From positions 3,880,609-3,944,608 of the forward strand of contig KL647292.1 in the NCBI GenBank assembly GCA_000727475.1: a stretch of DNA of 64,000 nt, in the 5' to 3' direction. Below the pieces are notes generated by a model. That model saw only the letters and a program-made list of their open reading frames with translations. It ran no database searches and was not told the DNA's origin. Position numbers and translations under genes: made by a program. Of the stretch, positions 11,801 through 22,360 are shown one piece after another (positions within the stretch are counted from its first letter, which is position 1; each line of letters opens with the position of its first letter). Source of the stretch: Sarcocystis neurona (Eukaryota; Apicomplexa; Conoidasida; Eucoccidiorida; Sarcocystidae).

Positions 11801-12576
11801 GACGCAGCAGCAGCACCTGGTGAAGCAGCACCGGCGACTGAAGCAGACGCTGAGTCAGCAGCAAATAAAGAAGCAACAGCTGCTGCACCAGCGGCTCGGC
11901 ACGGGGGAAGAGCAGCAGCAGCAGGTCAGTAACGGTGAGCAGCGGGAGGAGAAAGAGGAGCAGCCGCAGCGGCTGCGAAGCGACGAGCAGCAGCAGCGGC
12001 CGCCCCTCGGTGAGGAGCAGCGGCAGGAGGTCAACAGCAGCCAGGCGGAGGAGCACCAGCAGCAGCGACGAAGTAAGGAGGAGGAGGAGGAGCGGCTGCA
12101 GTTGGTGCAACAGCAGCGGCAGTGTTTGGGTGTGCATGGAACGGAAGACGCAATGCGGGGGGAGGCGAGACAGGTGCAGCACGAGCAATCCCAGGCGACG
12201 GCGAAGCAACGAGAACAGCAGCAGAAAATCTGTCGATCAACACCTTCTGCAGCGGCAGCAGCGACACGTCAGGAGGGGGCTGCAGGGGAAGGGAAAGCAG
12301 CCGCGGTGGTGCAGCAACCGGCCACCAGCAGCAGCAAGACTCCGAGGAAGAAGCGCCGTTGTGAGGGTAGAGCGTCAGTGCATGCAGCACTTGCATCTGT
12401 CGAAGCAGCAGCAGCAAAGTCCGCAGCTCCCGCAGCAGGAGACAGTGCAGAAGCCGCAGCAGGTGCCAACGCAGAGGGAGGAGGACGTAGCGCGGCAGTT
12501 GCAAACTTACCCACAGCTACTGAAGCGCAGTCGAGCAGCGCAGAAATGCCAGCAGCAGCAGCAACACGTTCTCTAG
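4643..12576 (+). CDS. hypothetical Gln-rich coiled-coil protein, multi-exon
   Basis: I do not recognise the family. Splice-bounded plus-strand exons can be chained: 4643-4690, 4789-4869, about 6177-6233, 7222-7322, 7993-8537, then from 11675 onward. The early exons read as ordinary globular protein (GQPLLFNTQDACGFYVAQLL, RFPEWFASELRLLQRLLYK, GDLFYMGSTYMRTIDAQTLL). The later ones are long Gln/Leu heptad-like coiled coil with many charged residues. Phases agree at most joins; the join into 7222 does not, so an exon is probably missing before it. The 3-prime end is unclear: one frame stops at 12576 after REEDVARQLQTYPQLLKRSR, another stays open to 13262 as Arg/Ser-rich sequence. The large intron from 8.5 to 11.7 kb is almost pure TATG repeat. 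The ATG at 4643 is the nearest candidate start, but the frame is open further upstream. Confidence 0.6.
4789..4869 (+). CDS. exon 2 of the Gln-rich coiled-coil gene
   Basis: The exon is bracketed by a GTCTTGCAG acceptor and a GTACGTAAG donor and is exactly 27 codons. It reads RGQPLLFNTQDACGFYVAQL and on to SK, a composition free of repeat bias. It is one of the better-supported small exons on the plus strand. Confidence 0.65.
5576..5730 (+). repeat. CAG/AGCAGCAGCAACAGT repeat array
   Basis: An imperfect array of CAG triplets with interspersed AACAGT and ACCAGC variants. It lies in a probable intron of the plus-strand gene, between the exons ending at 4869 and starting near 6177. The rest of that 1.3-kb interval is CAG-rich DNA without a convincing exon. 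Confidence 0.85.
6177..6233 (+). CDS. exon of the Gln-rich coiled-coil gene
   Basis: The exon follows a CGCTGCAG acceptor (an alternative is GGCAG at 6165) and ends CAAG before GTACGT. It encodes RFPEWFASELRLLQRLLYK, an amphipathic segment without repeat bias, and is in phase with the exon ending at 4869. Confidence 0.6.
6360..7130. repeat. TATG/TATA dinucleotide-like repeat tract in intron
   Basis: Alternating purine-pyrimidine TATGTATATG sequence, interrupted near 6890 to 6990 by about 100 unique bases. It fills most of the intron before the exon at 7222. I see no coding potential. Confidence 0.9.
7222..7322 (+). CDS. exon of the Gln-rich coiled-coil gene
   Basis: A CTTCTCTCATAG acceptor and an ACAG/GTGCAT donor bracket 101 bases. 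The frame that joins in phase to the next exon reads VSPAYVGCGDLFYMGSTYMR and on to LLRNTIQ. The incoming phase does not match the exon ending at 6233, so a small exon is probably unrecognised between them. Confidence 0.6.
7400..7992 (-). repeat. CTG/CTCCTCTTGCTGCTG-rich intron tract
   Basis: Nearly 600 bases of imperfect CTG, CTCCTC and TTGCTG triplets. On the plus strand the tract is pyrimidine-rich and almost free of AG until it ends TTGCTGCAG, the acceptor of the next exon. Leu/Cys readings of the tract are not considered coding. Confidence 0.8.
7993..8537 (+). CDS. coiled-coil exon of the Gln-rich gene
   Basis: The exon starts after TTGCTGCAG with FKRQHRRSSFFIKARWVWLS and then becomes a Gln/Leu heptad-like coiled coil of about 110 residues. 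It ends with non-repeat sequence TFNLLTALLERMQQLQ and YGYHLNIVLPLLAVEA. The donor is GAAGC/GTACGC in phase 2, which matches the exon starting at 11675. This is the strongest coding exon of this gene. Confidence 0.7.
8640..9000. repeat. TATA and GATA repeats at start of large intron
   Basis: (TATG)n and (AT)n tracts end in an AGAT/AGAGAG block near 8930 to 9000. There is no supportable gene. Confidence 0.85.
9110..10760. repeat. TATG/TATATG satellite-like array filling a 3-kb intron
   Basis: About 1.6 kb of TATGTATATG-type sequence. The densest part, 10,090 to 10,660, is a nearly unbroken alternating purine-pyrimidine array with G confined to the plus strand. Two diverged copies of a GTGTCT...AAATCTCTGCCGA/AAATGTTTGTA-type unique segment (near 9,600 and 10,020, and again near 10,850) interrupt it. 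The long Met/Tyr/Val/Cys frames are artefacts of the repeat. Confidence 0.95.
10960..11340. other. CTG-rich intron segment without supported exon
   Basis: CTG/CTCCTG triplet-rich DNA lies between the TATG array and the next (AT)n block. All frames are Leu/Cys/Ala-rich, and no splice-bounded exon with normal composition was found. Confidence 0.6.
11675..12576 (+). CDS. C-terminal coiled-coil region of the Gln-rich gene
   Basis: After an ATGTTCTGCTGCAG-like acceptor the sequence reads RLLALLPNLAQPVAQELVAQ followed by a Gln/Glu/Arg-rich coiled coil. Its phase fits the donor at 8537. Somewhere near 12.17 to 12.37 kb the more protein-like reading moves to a different frame, implying a short intron (a CAG/GTGCAG donor near 12172 and a CTTCTGCAG acceptor near 12250 are candidates). 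The second frame ends in REEDVARQLQTYPQLLKRSR and stops at 12576. Without a frame change the first frame stays open to 13262. Confidence 0.5.
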
Positions 12577-13800
12577 GACGTGTCGCACGAGCAGCAACAG
12601 CAGCAGGTACGACAGCGACAGGAGATGCAGGTGAAAAAGATAAAGCAGCCGTGACAGTAAATGAAGAAATTGCAAAGGGGAGAGCAGCCGGGAAAATGAA
12701 CGACGGTGGTGCAGCGAAGAAGGAGGAGAAGAACGAAATTCGTTTTCGACTGCAACGGCAGCAGCAGCAACAGCAACGGGAGGTTCAGGCTGCTAATAAC
12801 GGAGACGTGCAGCCGGCAGAACAAAGGCGGCGAGCTCTCTTGCAGACAACTGTCAGCGATAGCAGCAGCAGCAGCAACACGAAGGGCCGGAGGACCGCAG
12901 TGAGCAAAGTGCGTAACAGCAGCAGCAGCAGCAGGGTACGAAGTAGCAGCGGCAGAGAGAGCAGTAGCGGAGACAGCAGCAGCAACCGAGACAGCCGCAG
13001 GAAGTCGAGGGACAGAGGGGAGGAGAACGGTCGTCGTAGCAGGATCGAGGAAAGCAGAAGAAGGATCTGCCACAGCGACAGCAAAACAGGGACCACCGCT
13101 TTCTTCGGTGTGTCGGTGGGGTGTTCGACGGCTGCATGCAACTGGTATGTTGCGCGGCGCAGAAGGCGTGTCGCGGGGAAGCCAGTGAGAAGAAGAAGCA
13201 GGAGCAGCAGACGACGGGGACGAGGGGCAGCAGAGAAAGCGACACAACAGCAGGAAGTCTGACAGCAATAGCAAGCGGTGCTGCTGCTGGCGCAGCAGGA
13301 GAGAATGGAGAAGCAGCGGGAGAGGAAATTGCCTTGTGTTGACAGCAGAAAACGCAGTCCCCGTAGAAAGATACTCACCACATGCACACCACAGCAGCAG
13401 CAGTAGCCCCGGCAGCATGAAGGAAGAGAGTGAACGGCGGGGCAGTCTGCAGCATCCGCAGCAGAGAAGCAGCGGAGACACGAAGCTCTGAAACTGCTGC
13501 TACGACGCGCAGCGGCAGTCAGAGACGCAGCGTGTTAGCGATGAAGCAGTTGTATATCCACGTGGGTCATTGTGGGCGAGGACAAGGAAGACAGCAGGAG
13601 AAGAAGAAGGAAGAGTACGAGGAGGAGAAGGTTCCACAACACCACCTGCTGCAGCAGCAGCAGCCGCAACAACAGGAACAGCTGCAACAGAAGCAGCAGC
13701 AACAGGAGCACCTGTAGCAGCAGGAGCGGCTGCAACACGAGCAGGGAATTTTTCTCATTCTGGCTGTTTCGTGGAAGACCTGTGAGGAGGGGCGACAGCA
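12577..13800 (+). other. CAG-rich region, possible 3-prime coding or UTR
   Basis: Arg/Ser-rich (to 13262) and Gln-rich (13540 to 13717, starting MKQLYIHVGHCGRGQG) frames are open. Their composition is dominated by CAG repeats and no frame is clearly favoured. It may be the last part of the plus-strand gene or its 3-prime UTR. Confidence 0.35.
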
Positions 13801-16800
13801 GCAGCAGACGGGTGGCAGCGACGACTTGCAGAAGCGCCGTGCAGCAGCTTTAAGCCAGCAACCGCAGCAGCTTTTGTTCCACAACTACGCTGGTGTATGC
13901 ATGTGTTTGCGCTCCTTGTTCCACCCAGGCGCGTAACTTCAGAGAAACTGCTTGTCGGCGTGAAGAACCGACAGCAGTCTCGATCAGGTGGTGTTTTCCT
14001 TTTCTTGCTGCTGCTCAAGGAATCCCGTAGAAAAAGTGGACTGTGAACGTTCGGCACTGAAAAAGCAGATGCTTCGAGGAGAGGAGGGGACTCAGGAGAC
14101 AACTTCTGCGCGGCGTTACTTTTGATGCTGAAACTTCTGTGTTACTGTCGCAAGTGCTGGTGTGCGAGGACAGCCGCTCTGAAGGAAACGGTGGAAACTG
14201 TGGCTTTTATTTTCTCATGTGAGCGTATTGTGCCTTCCTGCAGAAATCATTCTCGTGCCACGTGCAAGGATTATGCATGTACATGTGTATACTGCTATAG
14301 TCAATATGTACGTATATAGAAAGAGAAAAAAAGAATAACTTTGCAAACAGAGTCACCATATATATATGTATCTATGTAATCATATGTAGAGAGAGAGACT
14401 TCGAAAGCGCTTACGTCTGTTTCATAGCATGGATGTGTGTGCGTAGATGTAGTCATGTATGTGTATTTGTTTACACACATACGGTTCTAGCAATCTAGGT
14501 GTGCGACCAGGTGATTGCGTTTGATTTGTTTTGGTTCACTCCTTTACTTCCTCCAGACTGCAAGCTGCAAATCGCAGAGAATCGTTTCCTGCGGGAAGTT
14601 CTGGTGTACGTACACCTGCGTACCTTCCCTCGTCCGTCATACTGAGGTTGAACAAATGTCCAGTTTCATTACTGCAATATAGTAGCACTTGTACGGGTAT
14701 AACCAATTGTATTCCTATATACATATACGTAGATAGAAAGACAGGTGGCACAGGAGTTGCCTAAGAGGACTACGTGCGTCGGGAAACCCTACAAACTATC
14801 GGTGAAGAGAAAATAGAAAGAAGGTATATGGAAGCAGCAGCATTTAGACGGTATGGAAGCGCGTGCATCACTGAGGAAGCGTACGGCGTAAAAGCAGACA
14901 GCCGCTGCCGGACCCAGGGTCCTTCCTGCTGCACCCAGGTGGTTGTAGCGCAGCTATGCGGAGGAAACCGAGAAAGTTGTCTGTTAACAAGCATAGCGAA
15001 ATTGAGCTTGTTGCCAAAGGAAGCAGTTGAGGAAAACAAATCGGGGGCAGAACCAGAGAGAAAGGCAAGCAGCCGCGGATGGCTGCTGCAGGTAAAGAGT
15101 CAGCAGGCGACACCAGCACGCGCGGCAGGAACAGCAGCAGGAAGACGTGTGTCGGCGACACTAATATTCGAACAGGGGCAGTTAGCGTAGGGGACGGTGC
15201 GATGAAATTCATTGTTATTCTTAGGATGTGCCATAAACGGCACCTGTGCACACGTGCGTTTGCATATATCTATGTATCTATGTAGTTATTGATATGCACC
15301 CCGGTATCACAGCAGGGCATTCGGCGACACGCACGTGACAGATGTACGTACACAAGTGCACCATGCTGGGCATATGTGTTCATAGCTACGCAAGTAAGTA
15401 GCATGTACGAGAAAGCGTTTTGTAGTGCTGAGCAGCGGACGGCGGTACACAAGGAGGCTTCTCTTTGGTGGCTTCTCCTTACAAATTCTATCGTCAAGTC
15501 ACAATAGCGTCACAAAGCGTACGGCTGTTTCTGTCCGTTCGTCCAAGTCGCTTACGAGACACATCCCCGCGTTCCCAGAGATATACACATATGTGTACTT
15601 TTGTGTGTCCCTAGGTACAGCTGTGTGCGGACGCAGCATGTGTATACGTATATGGATGAGGCAAACCCTCTTTCCATTTGTACGAGGCATTCGCAGGCGA
15701 CTGTGTGAAACGCTAAAAAAGAAGAAAATATCAAGTCTGGGAGCGATCAGCGGCAAGTGAGTGCGCGTTGATTTTTCATCTGCTGCTGTAAACGGTCCTC
15801 TGTGGTGTAGACGGTACATCCCACATGTGGCAACACGGCAACGGCGGCTGCAGTTTCTTTCCCATGTCGCCTGTGGCTTCTTTTCTTGTCGTTGTTGCTG
15901 CGAAGGAAGCGACGCTAGCCCTTTTTCGGCACGGTGTCTCCAGTAGCACGTGGCACTGCAGGAGTGTCTAGCGCTGTAGCGCTGTCCAGGAGGCAACAGG
16001 ACAACCATTTGGCTGGCGACGTCCTATAGATATTCGTTCAGCGAGCGCCGGCATCCGGCATTCATCCGCTGTCAGATGTGGGTTGCACGAGCTGCGCGAA
16101 GCGGGTGCTGTACCTGCCGTCCACGCTGCGAAGGCTGCGTTGTTATTTAGCAAAAGGATGCCACACACAGACCTGCCGCGCAGGCTACGTGACACCTGCC
16201 GAACGTCCTGGTCACGTGCTGGAGCGGCTGCTGTTGCAACCGTGGTATTGCCAACAGCTGCTTCCTTCTACGATTTGCGTAGCAATCACACACATCCGCC
16301 TGCTGATTAGCACGTGCTGTTGCTCCTATTGCGTTATACGTGTGCCTGGTGTACTACTCTCCTACTCTGTAAGAGCGTATATGCTTGTGCCGCGGCGGGG
16401 CATATCGCATGCCCGCTGGTATTCAAAGCTGTCTGTGCTGGTGACGCTGCTTCTCCTTGTCTTCTGACATGAGTGCTGTCATTTGACAGTACGGCTGCGT
16501 GAGCTGGGCCTGTATTCTTGTACCGCGCCGGCTTGGTGCCCTGCATTCTTGCGGCTGCGCCCACTGTCAAGTCCCTTTTTTCAAGAAACTCAGCTGGAAC
16601 TGCTGCTTCTTGTGCGCGCGAGCTTGGCAGGCCCGCACCTGCCAGTCGCGTGTGTACTACCAGTTCTTGCAGAAACTGCAGCTGCTGTTAGCGGGTCTGT
16701 TTCCCCGCACTACGGTGTCCACACGTACACAATTTCGTAGTGTTCCCCTGCGAGCTGTTTGTCCCCCCGTACATCTTTCGGCGCTACTTCCTATAGCATC

Positions 16801-18457
16801 GCCTTGCATCTGTTACTTCTCTTGCTGACTCGGTAGCACAACTTCGCTTCGTGCGTCTGCTGGACGCGCTGCGTCTCAGCTGGCGGAGTTCAGGTCCTCG
16901 AAGAGGAGCTACTCTGATCTCACCAGGGAACGTGTGGCTTTCGAAACTCAGCGTGACTGACAGATGTCTACCTGCACATTAGCACCCCTATATGTGTATA
17001 TATATGTATACTGCTGGTGCTGCGGTTCACCTGAGCGAGTATGTGGACGCGTTATCTTTTCCTGCCACCACTCCTGCTCGACACGTTTCCGGCCCGCGCT
17101 GTCCCTGCTACTGCAGCTGCACCTCTGCACGGCCATCCTCCCAGTATACACATATAAACATGTGTACACTATCAAGCTCGGTATAGTTACACGCTCTATG
17201 ATGAGCGGCTTATCAATCATACGCTGCACACGTACACATATACCTCTTAGCGCTACGTCACTCGGAAGACACGTGAGCGGTTTCTTCAACACGCACGTCC
17301 CGCCCTGTTCAATCTGCAGCAGCAGCCGCCATGTGGTGCAGCCTCCTTTGCTGCTAGTACGCCCCAGAGCAGACGCGCTTACAACGCTGGGTCATCAAAT
17401 TTTCATGGTTGTGCTGTCCCGTGCTGCAGCTTTCCGCCGGTCGAGACAAACACACAAAAGAGTCACAGCTACACAGCAGCTCAGGTGTGTTTGTGCCTCC
17501 TGCTCTCTTTCGCTTAAACGCGGGCGCATCTGCGTGCGTGCAATGGAGGTGGCTCATGACATGGGTGGCTTGCGCCTAGCAACGAGACCAGCTACCGCTA
17601 CTGACAGCAGCAGCAGCGTTGAAGGCTGCAGTTGCTCTTTATCAACTTTGTTGGCTAGACACGGATACCGTGCGTATGCGGCAGCTGTTCACGCGTGCCC
17701 CAGAGAGAATTTGAGAGAGACCTCGGCTGCAGCAGTGGGCACTCTGGCAACAGCAGCAGCAACCGAGTACAAGAGTTTATTCGCAGCTGTGGCAGCACAC
17801 ACACAGCGTGAAAGATAAGCTAGCAGCCTGCTGCCGCCGGGCAAGTTTTTTTCCACCGATGCCGCACAAGCTTGGAGACGCAAGTCGCTGTAATAATCGA
17901 GCTGCGATGCATTCCTGGCCCTCAGACGCGGAGTAGAAGAGGCGCACTATCGCAGGGAATACTGAAAAATGTGGTGCCGCTGTCTTCTTGCAGCTATCCG
18001 TACTTGAAGGGTGACCTCTCGCTTCGCCGACAGCACTACATCTCAGTCAACAACACTGCCACACATGGATGCCTGCAGTCGTAGCTGCCACCATACGGAT
18101 GCCTCCTGCCGTAGCTGTGTGTGTGGGGTTTGCTGCATCTACTTCGGCCACTCCTGTTGGGCGACCGTTTGCATGCAAAGCGGCTACTACATCTTCTGGT
18201 TGAGCTCCAGCCGTTTCTGCTGGACTCTGGGCGCTATTCTTGTGCCACAGGGGAAAGATTGCAAGGATGCTGCGTGAACGGGCTGCTGCAACTTTTGCTT
18301 TTCCTGCGACGAGGCTGCTGCACACGTGGAGTATACGCAAGAGGCAACCTCGCAGGAGAACAGTGGATAACGGGACTTTCTGCCTAAGGCGGGGGACGCC
18401 TACGGCGGTGGTGGTAGCGCTGCTGTTGTGCGTCACTTTCATGTGGCCGCTGCCAGC
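13801..18457. other. repeat-poor intergenic interval between convergent genes
   Basis: Apart from short TA tracts near 14,300 to 14,400 and 15,250, this 4.6 kb is unique, near 50% GC and unusually poor in CAG repeats. Frames of 100 to 280 codons exist (for example 16,964 to 17,818 plus), but they lack protein-like composition and splice logic. It lies between the 3-prime end of the plus-strand gene and the GCP stop codon, so it probably holds both 3-prime UTRs. I see no gene I can support. Confidence 0.5.
14603..14616. repeat. perfect copy of 14-bp palindrome GGTGTACGTACACC
   Basis: A perfect palindrome identical to the copy near the left end of the window. It lies in the repeat-poor interval between convergent genes. 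Confidence 0.7.
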
Positions 18458-19271
18458 TCAGCCTAGACGAGGAAGAAGACGCTGCTGCTCCTCGTGCTGC
18501 TGCTGCTGCAGCCATGGGAGCCTCTCTCCGGACAGCTTGCGATGCCGGTAAGGCTGCTGCTGTTCACGACCTACAGAAGAGTCCGACGTAAAAATGCTTC
18601 CTCCTATATCAAGAACGTCGTCGTCGTCTTGCTGCTGCAGCTGGTCGTTGCCGCTGCTGCTGCTGCTGCGGCAGGTGCTCGTGCTGGTGAGGCGCTCCAG
18701 CACATCGTCCTCCACGTCGGATAGCGCAACATCGCAGGCAGTCAGGCGACTGCTGCCGTCAGAAACTTTGCTGCCGCACTTCTCGGCTGCTCCTTCAGCT
18801 TGTCCTTTGACGAGCCGAGGATGCATCTGCTGCTTTGATTTCCCCACAGCAGCCGCAGGAGGAGGCAGCACGAGGTGGAACGGACCCTGCTGCTCGCTGC
18901 GACCGCCGCCGCACTGCTGCAGCTGCTGCTGCAACAACAACTGCAGCAGCCAGCGGTGCCGCTGCGTCACCTGGCGTGCTGCCACCGCATCTCCACGCGC
19001 GCTGCTGGGGAGCAGAGACGTCCCAGAAAACGCACTGGCGACGGCCGCAGCAGCGGCACTCGTCAACAAGCCCGCGTCTTGCTGCCGTCGCAGCAACGCA
19101 CGTTGTTTCTTTTCTCTGGTCGTCATCGCTGCTGCTGCTGCAGTAGACTCCCCCAACGGCGGCGACCCAGCAGAAACAGCAGAACGTGCTTCTCCGTCGT
19201 CTCGTGCTTCCAGCAGCAGATGCAGCTGATGCTCGTAGAAGCCGTTATAGTCCAAGCGACAACGCAGCGCG
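18458..19271 (-). CDS. GCP last exon: LDYNGFY motif and low-complexity tail
   Basis: A TTTGTGTTTCTCACAG acceptor opens RALRC then [18 protein letters not shown], the conserved terminal helix of Spc97/Spc98 proteins. About 240 residues of Ala/Gln/Ser-rich tail follow (with [15 protein letters not shown] near the end), and the frame stops with TGA at 18458. The one-base incoming phase matches the donor at 20673. The length of the tail beyond the conserved motif is unusual for the family. Confidence 0.92.
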
Positions 19272-22200
19272 CTGTGAGAAACACAAAAAAAGAGGAAATT
19301 CCATGCACGCAGCCGTGGGACCTCATTTGTCACACTAAGAGCGATGCTGCCTACACGCGCACGTAGAGATGTAGCCGTTGTCAGGCAGCCGAGGAGAGGA
19401 CGAAGAAAACAAAAAGTCGATGAACCAACGTCTAACGACACATGGGAAAAGTCGCACGCACAAATGTATATATATACATATATATTTATGTGATTGGCGA
19501 GTTTGTGGCACAACACAAGCACGCAGACGTAGAAACATGCGGATACACGTGTGCAGAGATGCTTCTTCAGTACCGGAGAGCAGTCTCCTCAGTTACTCTC
19601 TAATTTGCCAGAGTGCAGAAGCGCACGTACACAAGAACTACAAATATTTATATATATATATATATATATACTTGCGTACATCCGGGTGATAGGGAATTGG
19701 ACATATGTATATATATATGTATATATACATACATACATCCATACATCCATACATACATCCATACATACATACACATATGTATATACGTTTGCACTCAAGG
19801 AAAACTCCACATTTATATCTATACATACTTCTCTGGGTCTATGTGAGACGCAGTATTGTCCGCATGTATATATATGTATGTATATGTATATACACACTCA
19901 CAGGTGAAAGCCCACACAAACATATGTATATATATACATACACATACATGTATATATATAAATGTGTAGAAGTGGCAACATCGTGGCTGAGTATGGAGAG
20001 CGTTCGATTCATGCAGCACCGGAGAATGCGACATTCTGAGAGAAAGATACCCGCGGAGTGTACGTACACCAGAATGACTCTACCGAATGTAAATAATCAC
20101 ACTCCTGTAGACAGCAGAGACGGCCAATCTTGATGTGCGCCAATCTACATTCACCTGCCCCTATACAAAACCTACATATATATATATATATAAAAGTTAT
20201 ATAGGGGTCTACACATACGTATATATATGCAGATAAACTTGCACGCGTCAGTGAGTGTGTCTTATGTGGCGATGCGTTCCTGTGTAGATGGGAGTTTCCG
20301 CGAAGTGCATGCAGCTGCCTGCGATAGAGTCAGGCAGAGACAAAGAAGCTTCGCGAGGGGCTTGGCACGTTGCGAGTTACAGAAAGAAAAGGTAGAAAAA
20401 TATAGACAGCACCGCGCAGGTCGCCGCACAGCCGGCAACAGACTGGCGAAGGCAGCGGCCCAGACGCGCAGGAGCGGCTTGAGCCCCGGCTGAAATTTCT
20501 GAAGAGCCTGAAGAGAGAGACGAGACACAGACGACCAGCTACGGGCGCGTGCAGCCGTTCCACGTGCACAGCAGCATGAGAAGCAGGACGGCGTGTGTGC
20601 GCATTTCTGCATGCAGCAGTCATTAGCCGTAGCGCAGGAGCTGCTGGGTAGCTGCTGTTCGTGGAAGGTTACCGCAGTGCCTCTCCGTGGTCTGTAAATA
20701 GCTTGATATGCTGCTGCCTCTCCGCAAAGAGTGCGCCGCAGGTGTTGCTGCTGCTGCTGCAGCCTGCTGCATGCGTTGGGATTTGCTTGATATCCAACTG
20801 CCGCAGCAGCTCGAGAACCAGCGCTTGGCAGCGGCGGTGCAGCTGCTCCACAGCAGCAACTGCCGCAGCTGCTTCTTCTGCCTCCGGCCTGCAGCTGCGA
20901 GGAGGAGCCCGCGCTGCTGCTGCCGCCTCGTCTCCGTCTTCGCCGCTGCTGGCAGCTGCTGCTTCGAGCGCGTCGAAGGCACTGCACTGCAGCAGGGGCG
21001 TCACAGAAGTCAACACAAACACACACGTCTCTTTGTACTGCCGCGCACGCACTTCACAGCAACCACTTTTCTGGCCTGCCAGTCATTTTAACGCAGCGTA
21101 GAGAAATGAAGCCTATAAATTTCCCCATACAGAAAGACCGTCCACGGAGATGGTCTACACCTTATAAAAATACACACGTACAGAAACTTATACTCATACA
21201 TATATATATATGTGTAGACGTATGTATGTACATGTAGGGGCCCCTTGATTCAGGGAAAGAGGGGTGCGTTCCTTCGTGTGACTCTTCTTTGTTTATACTT
21301 TCTGGTGTGTATATTTGTCTGTGGCGCGCAGTTCTCCTACGATAACGTCTACGTTACCGCGTGTACATACTGCCCGAACTTCCATACGTCAACAAGTGCA
21401 AGACACCCATACACATAAATATACATATAAATACGTGTACACACTTGTGGAAGTATATATATATATATATATATATGTTTCCCCGTGCCAGCAATACAAG
21501 ATAGTACAGACATATATATATATATATCTGTAGGTAGGTGGACGTCTCTACATGCATGTACCCGCTTATCTCGAGAAAACAGACCAGAAACACGTACTCC
21601 TGCCGATGTATCTGTTGCACTTTTTCTCTTCCTCCGTCTGCCTACGTACATACGTATACCCCAGACACACACATGTGCCCACGTACATGCAGCTTATATA
21701 TATATATATATATATGTGTGTATTGATGTACGTCTATCTATCGATCGTTGCAGAATCCTTAGTCTTTCTTTGCTGACTTGCACCCCCCCCCCCCCCACAC
21801 CCACACAGATACTCGTGTGCAGGTGCCGGTAGACAAAGCTGCTTCTCCTTTTCTCGAAGCCAAGAGGAAAAGAAGGCTTTTCCAGACGTGCGTGCGCTGC
21901 AGTTCTGAGACGTGTTTATACTGATAGGCATGCACTGCTGTGGGCACACGTCCTTGGACAGAAGAAGTGGCTTCACATGCACACGAATGTCTCTTACAAA
22001 GACAGAGAGACGTATGAACGTGTGTGTATACATGCATGCAAGAAATGTTGCTGCACACCTCGCGGACGGGTTGCTCTGGGAACAGCAGCCAGGTGGGCTG
22101 CATGCTTCACCCGCACAACAGTCCGCTTCGCAGATACTCAGCAAAATGCGTGCAGACTACAAATGAAGAAAAAGTCCCCAACAAACGACCACCAAGTTCT

Positions 22201-22326
22201 CTATTCCTCCCTGCCATGCTGGCTTTTGGTACGCATCGACCTTTATTTCCTGGCTTTTCTATAGTACACGTATACCTATATACATACTCTCTTTACACGT
22301 ACAGATATGAGCTGCCGACGTAAGGG

Positions 22327-22360
<34 letters not shown>

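Noticed and set aside
20430..20509. Helical exon-like segment [19 protein letters not shown]
   Set aside because: Its phase fits neither neighbour, while the flanking exons join directly in phase.
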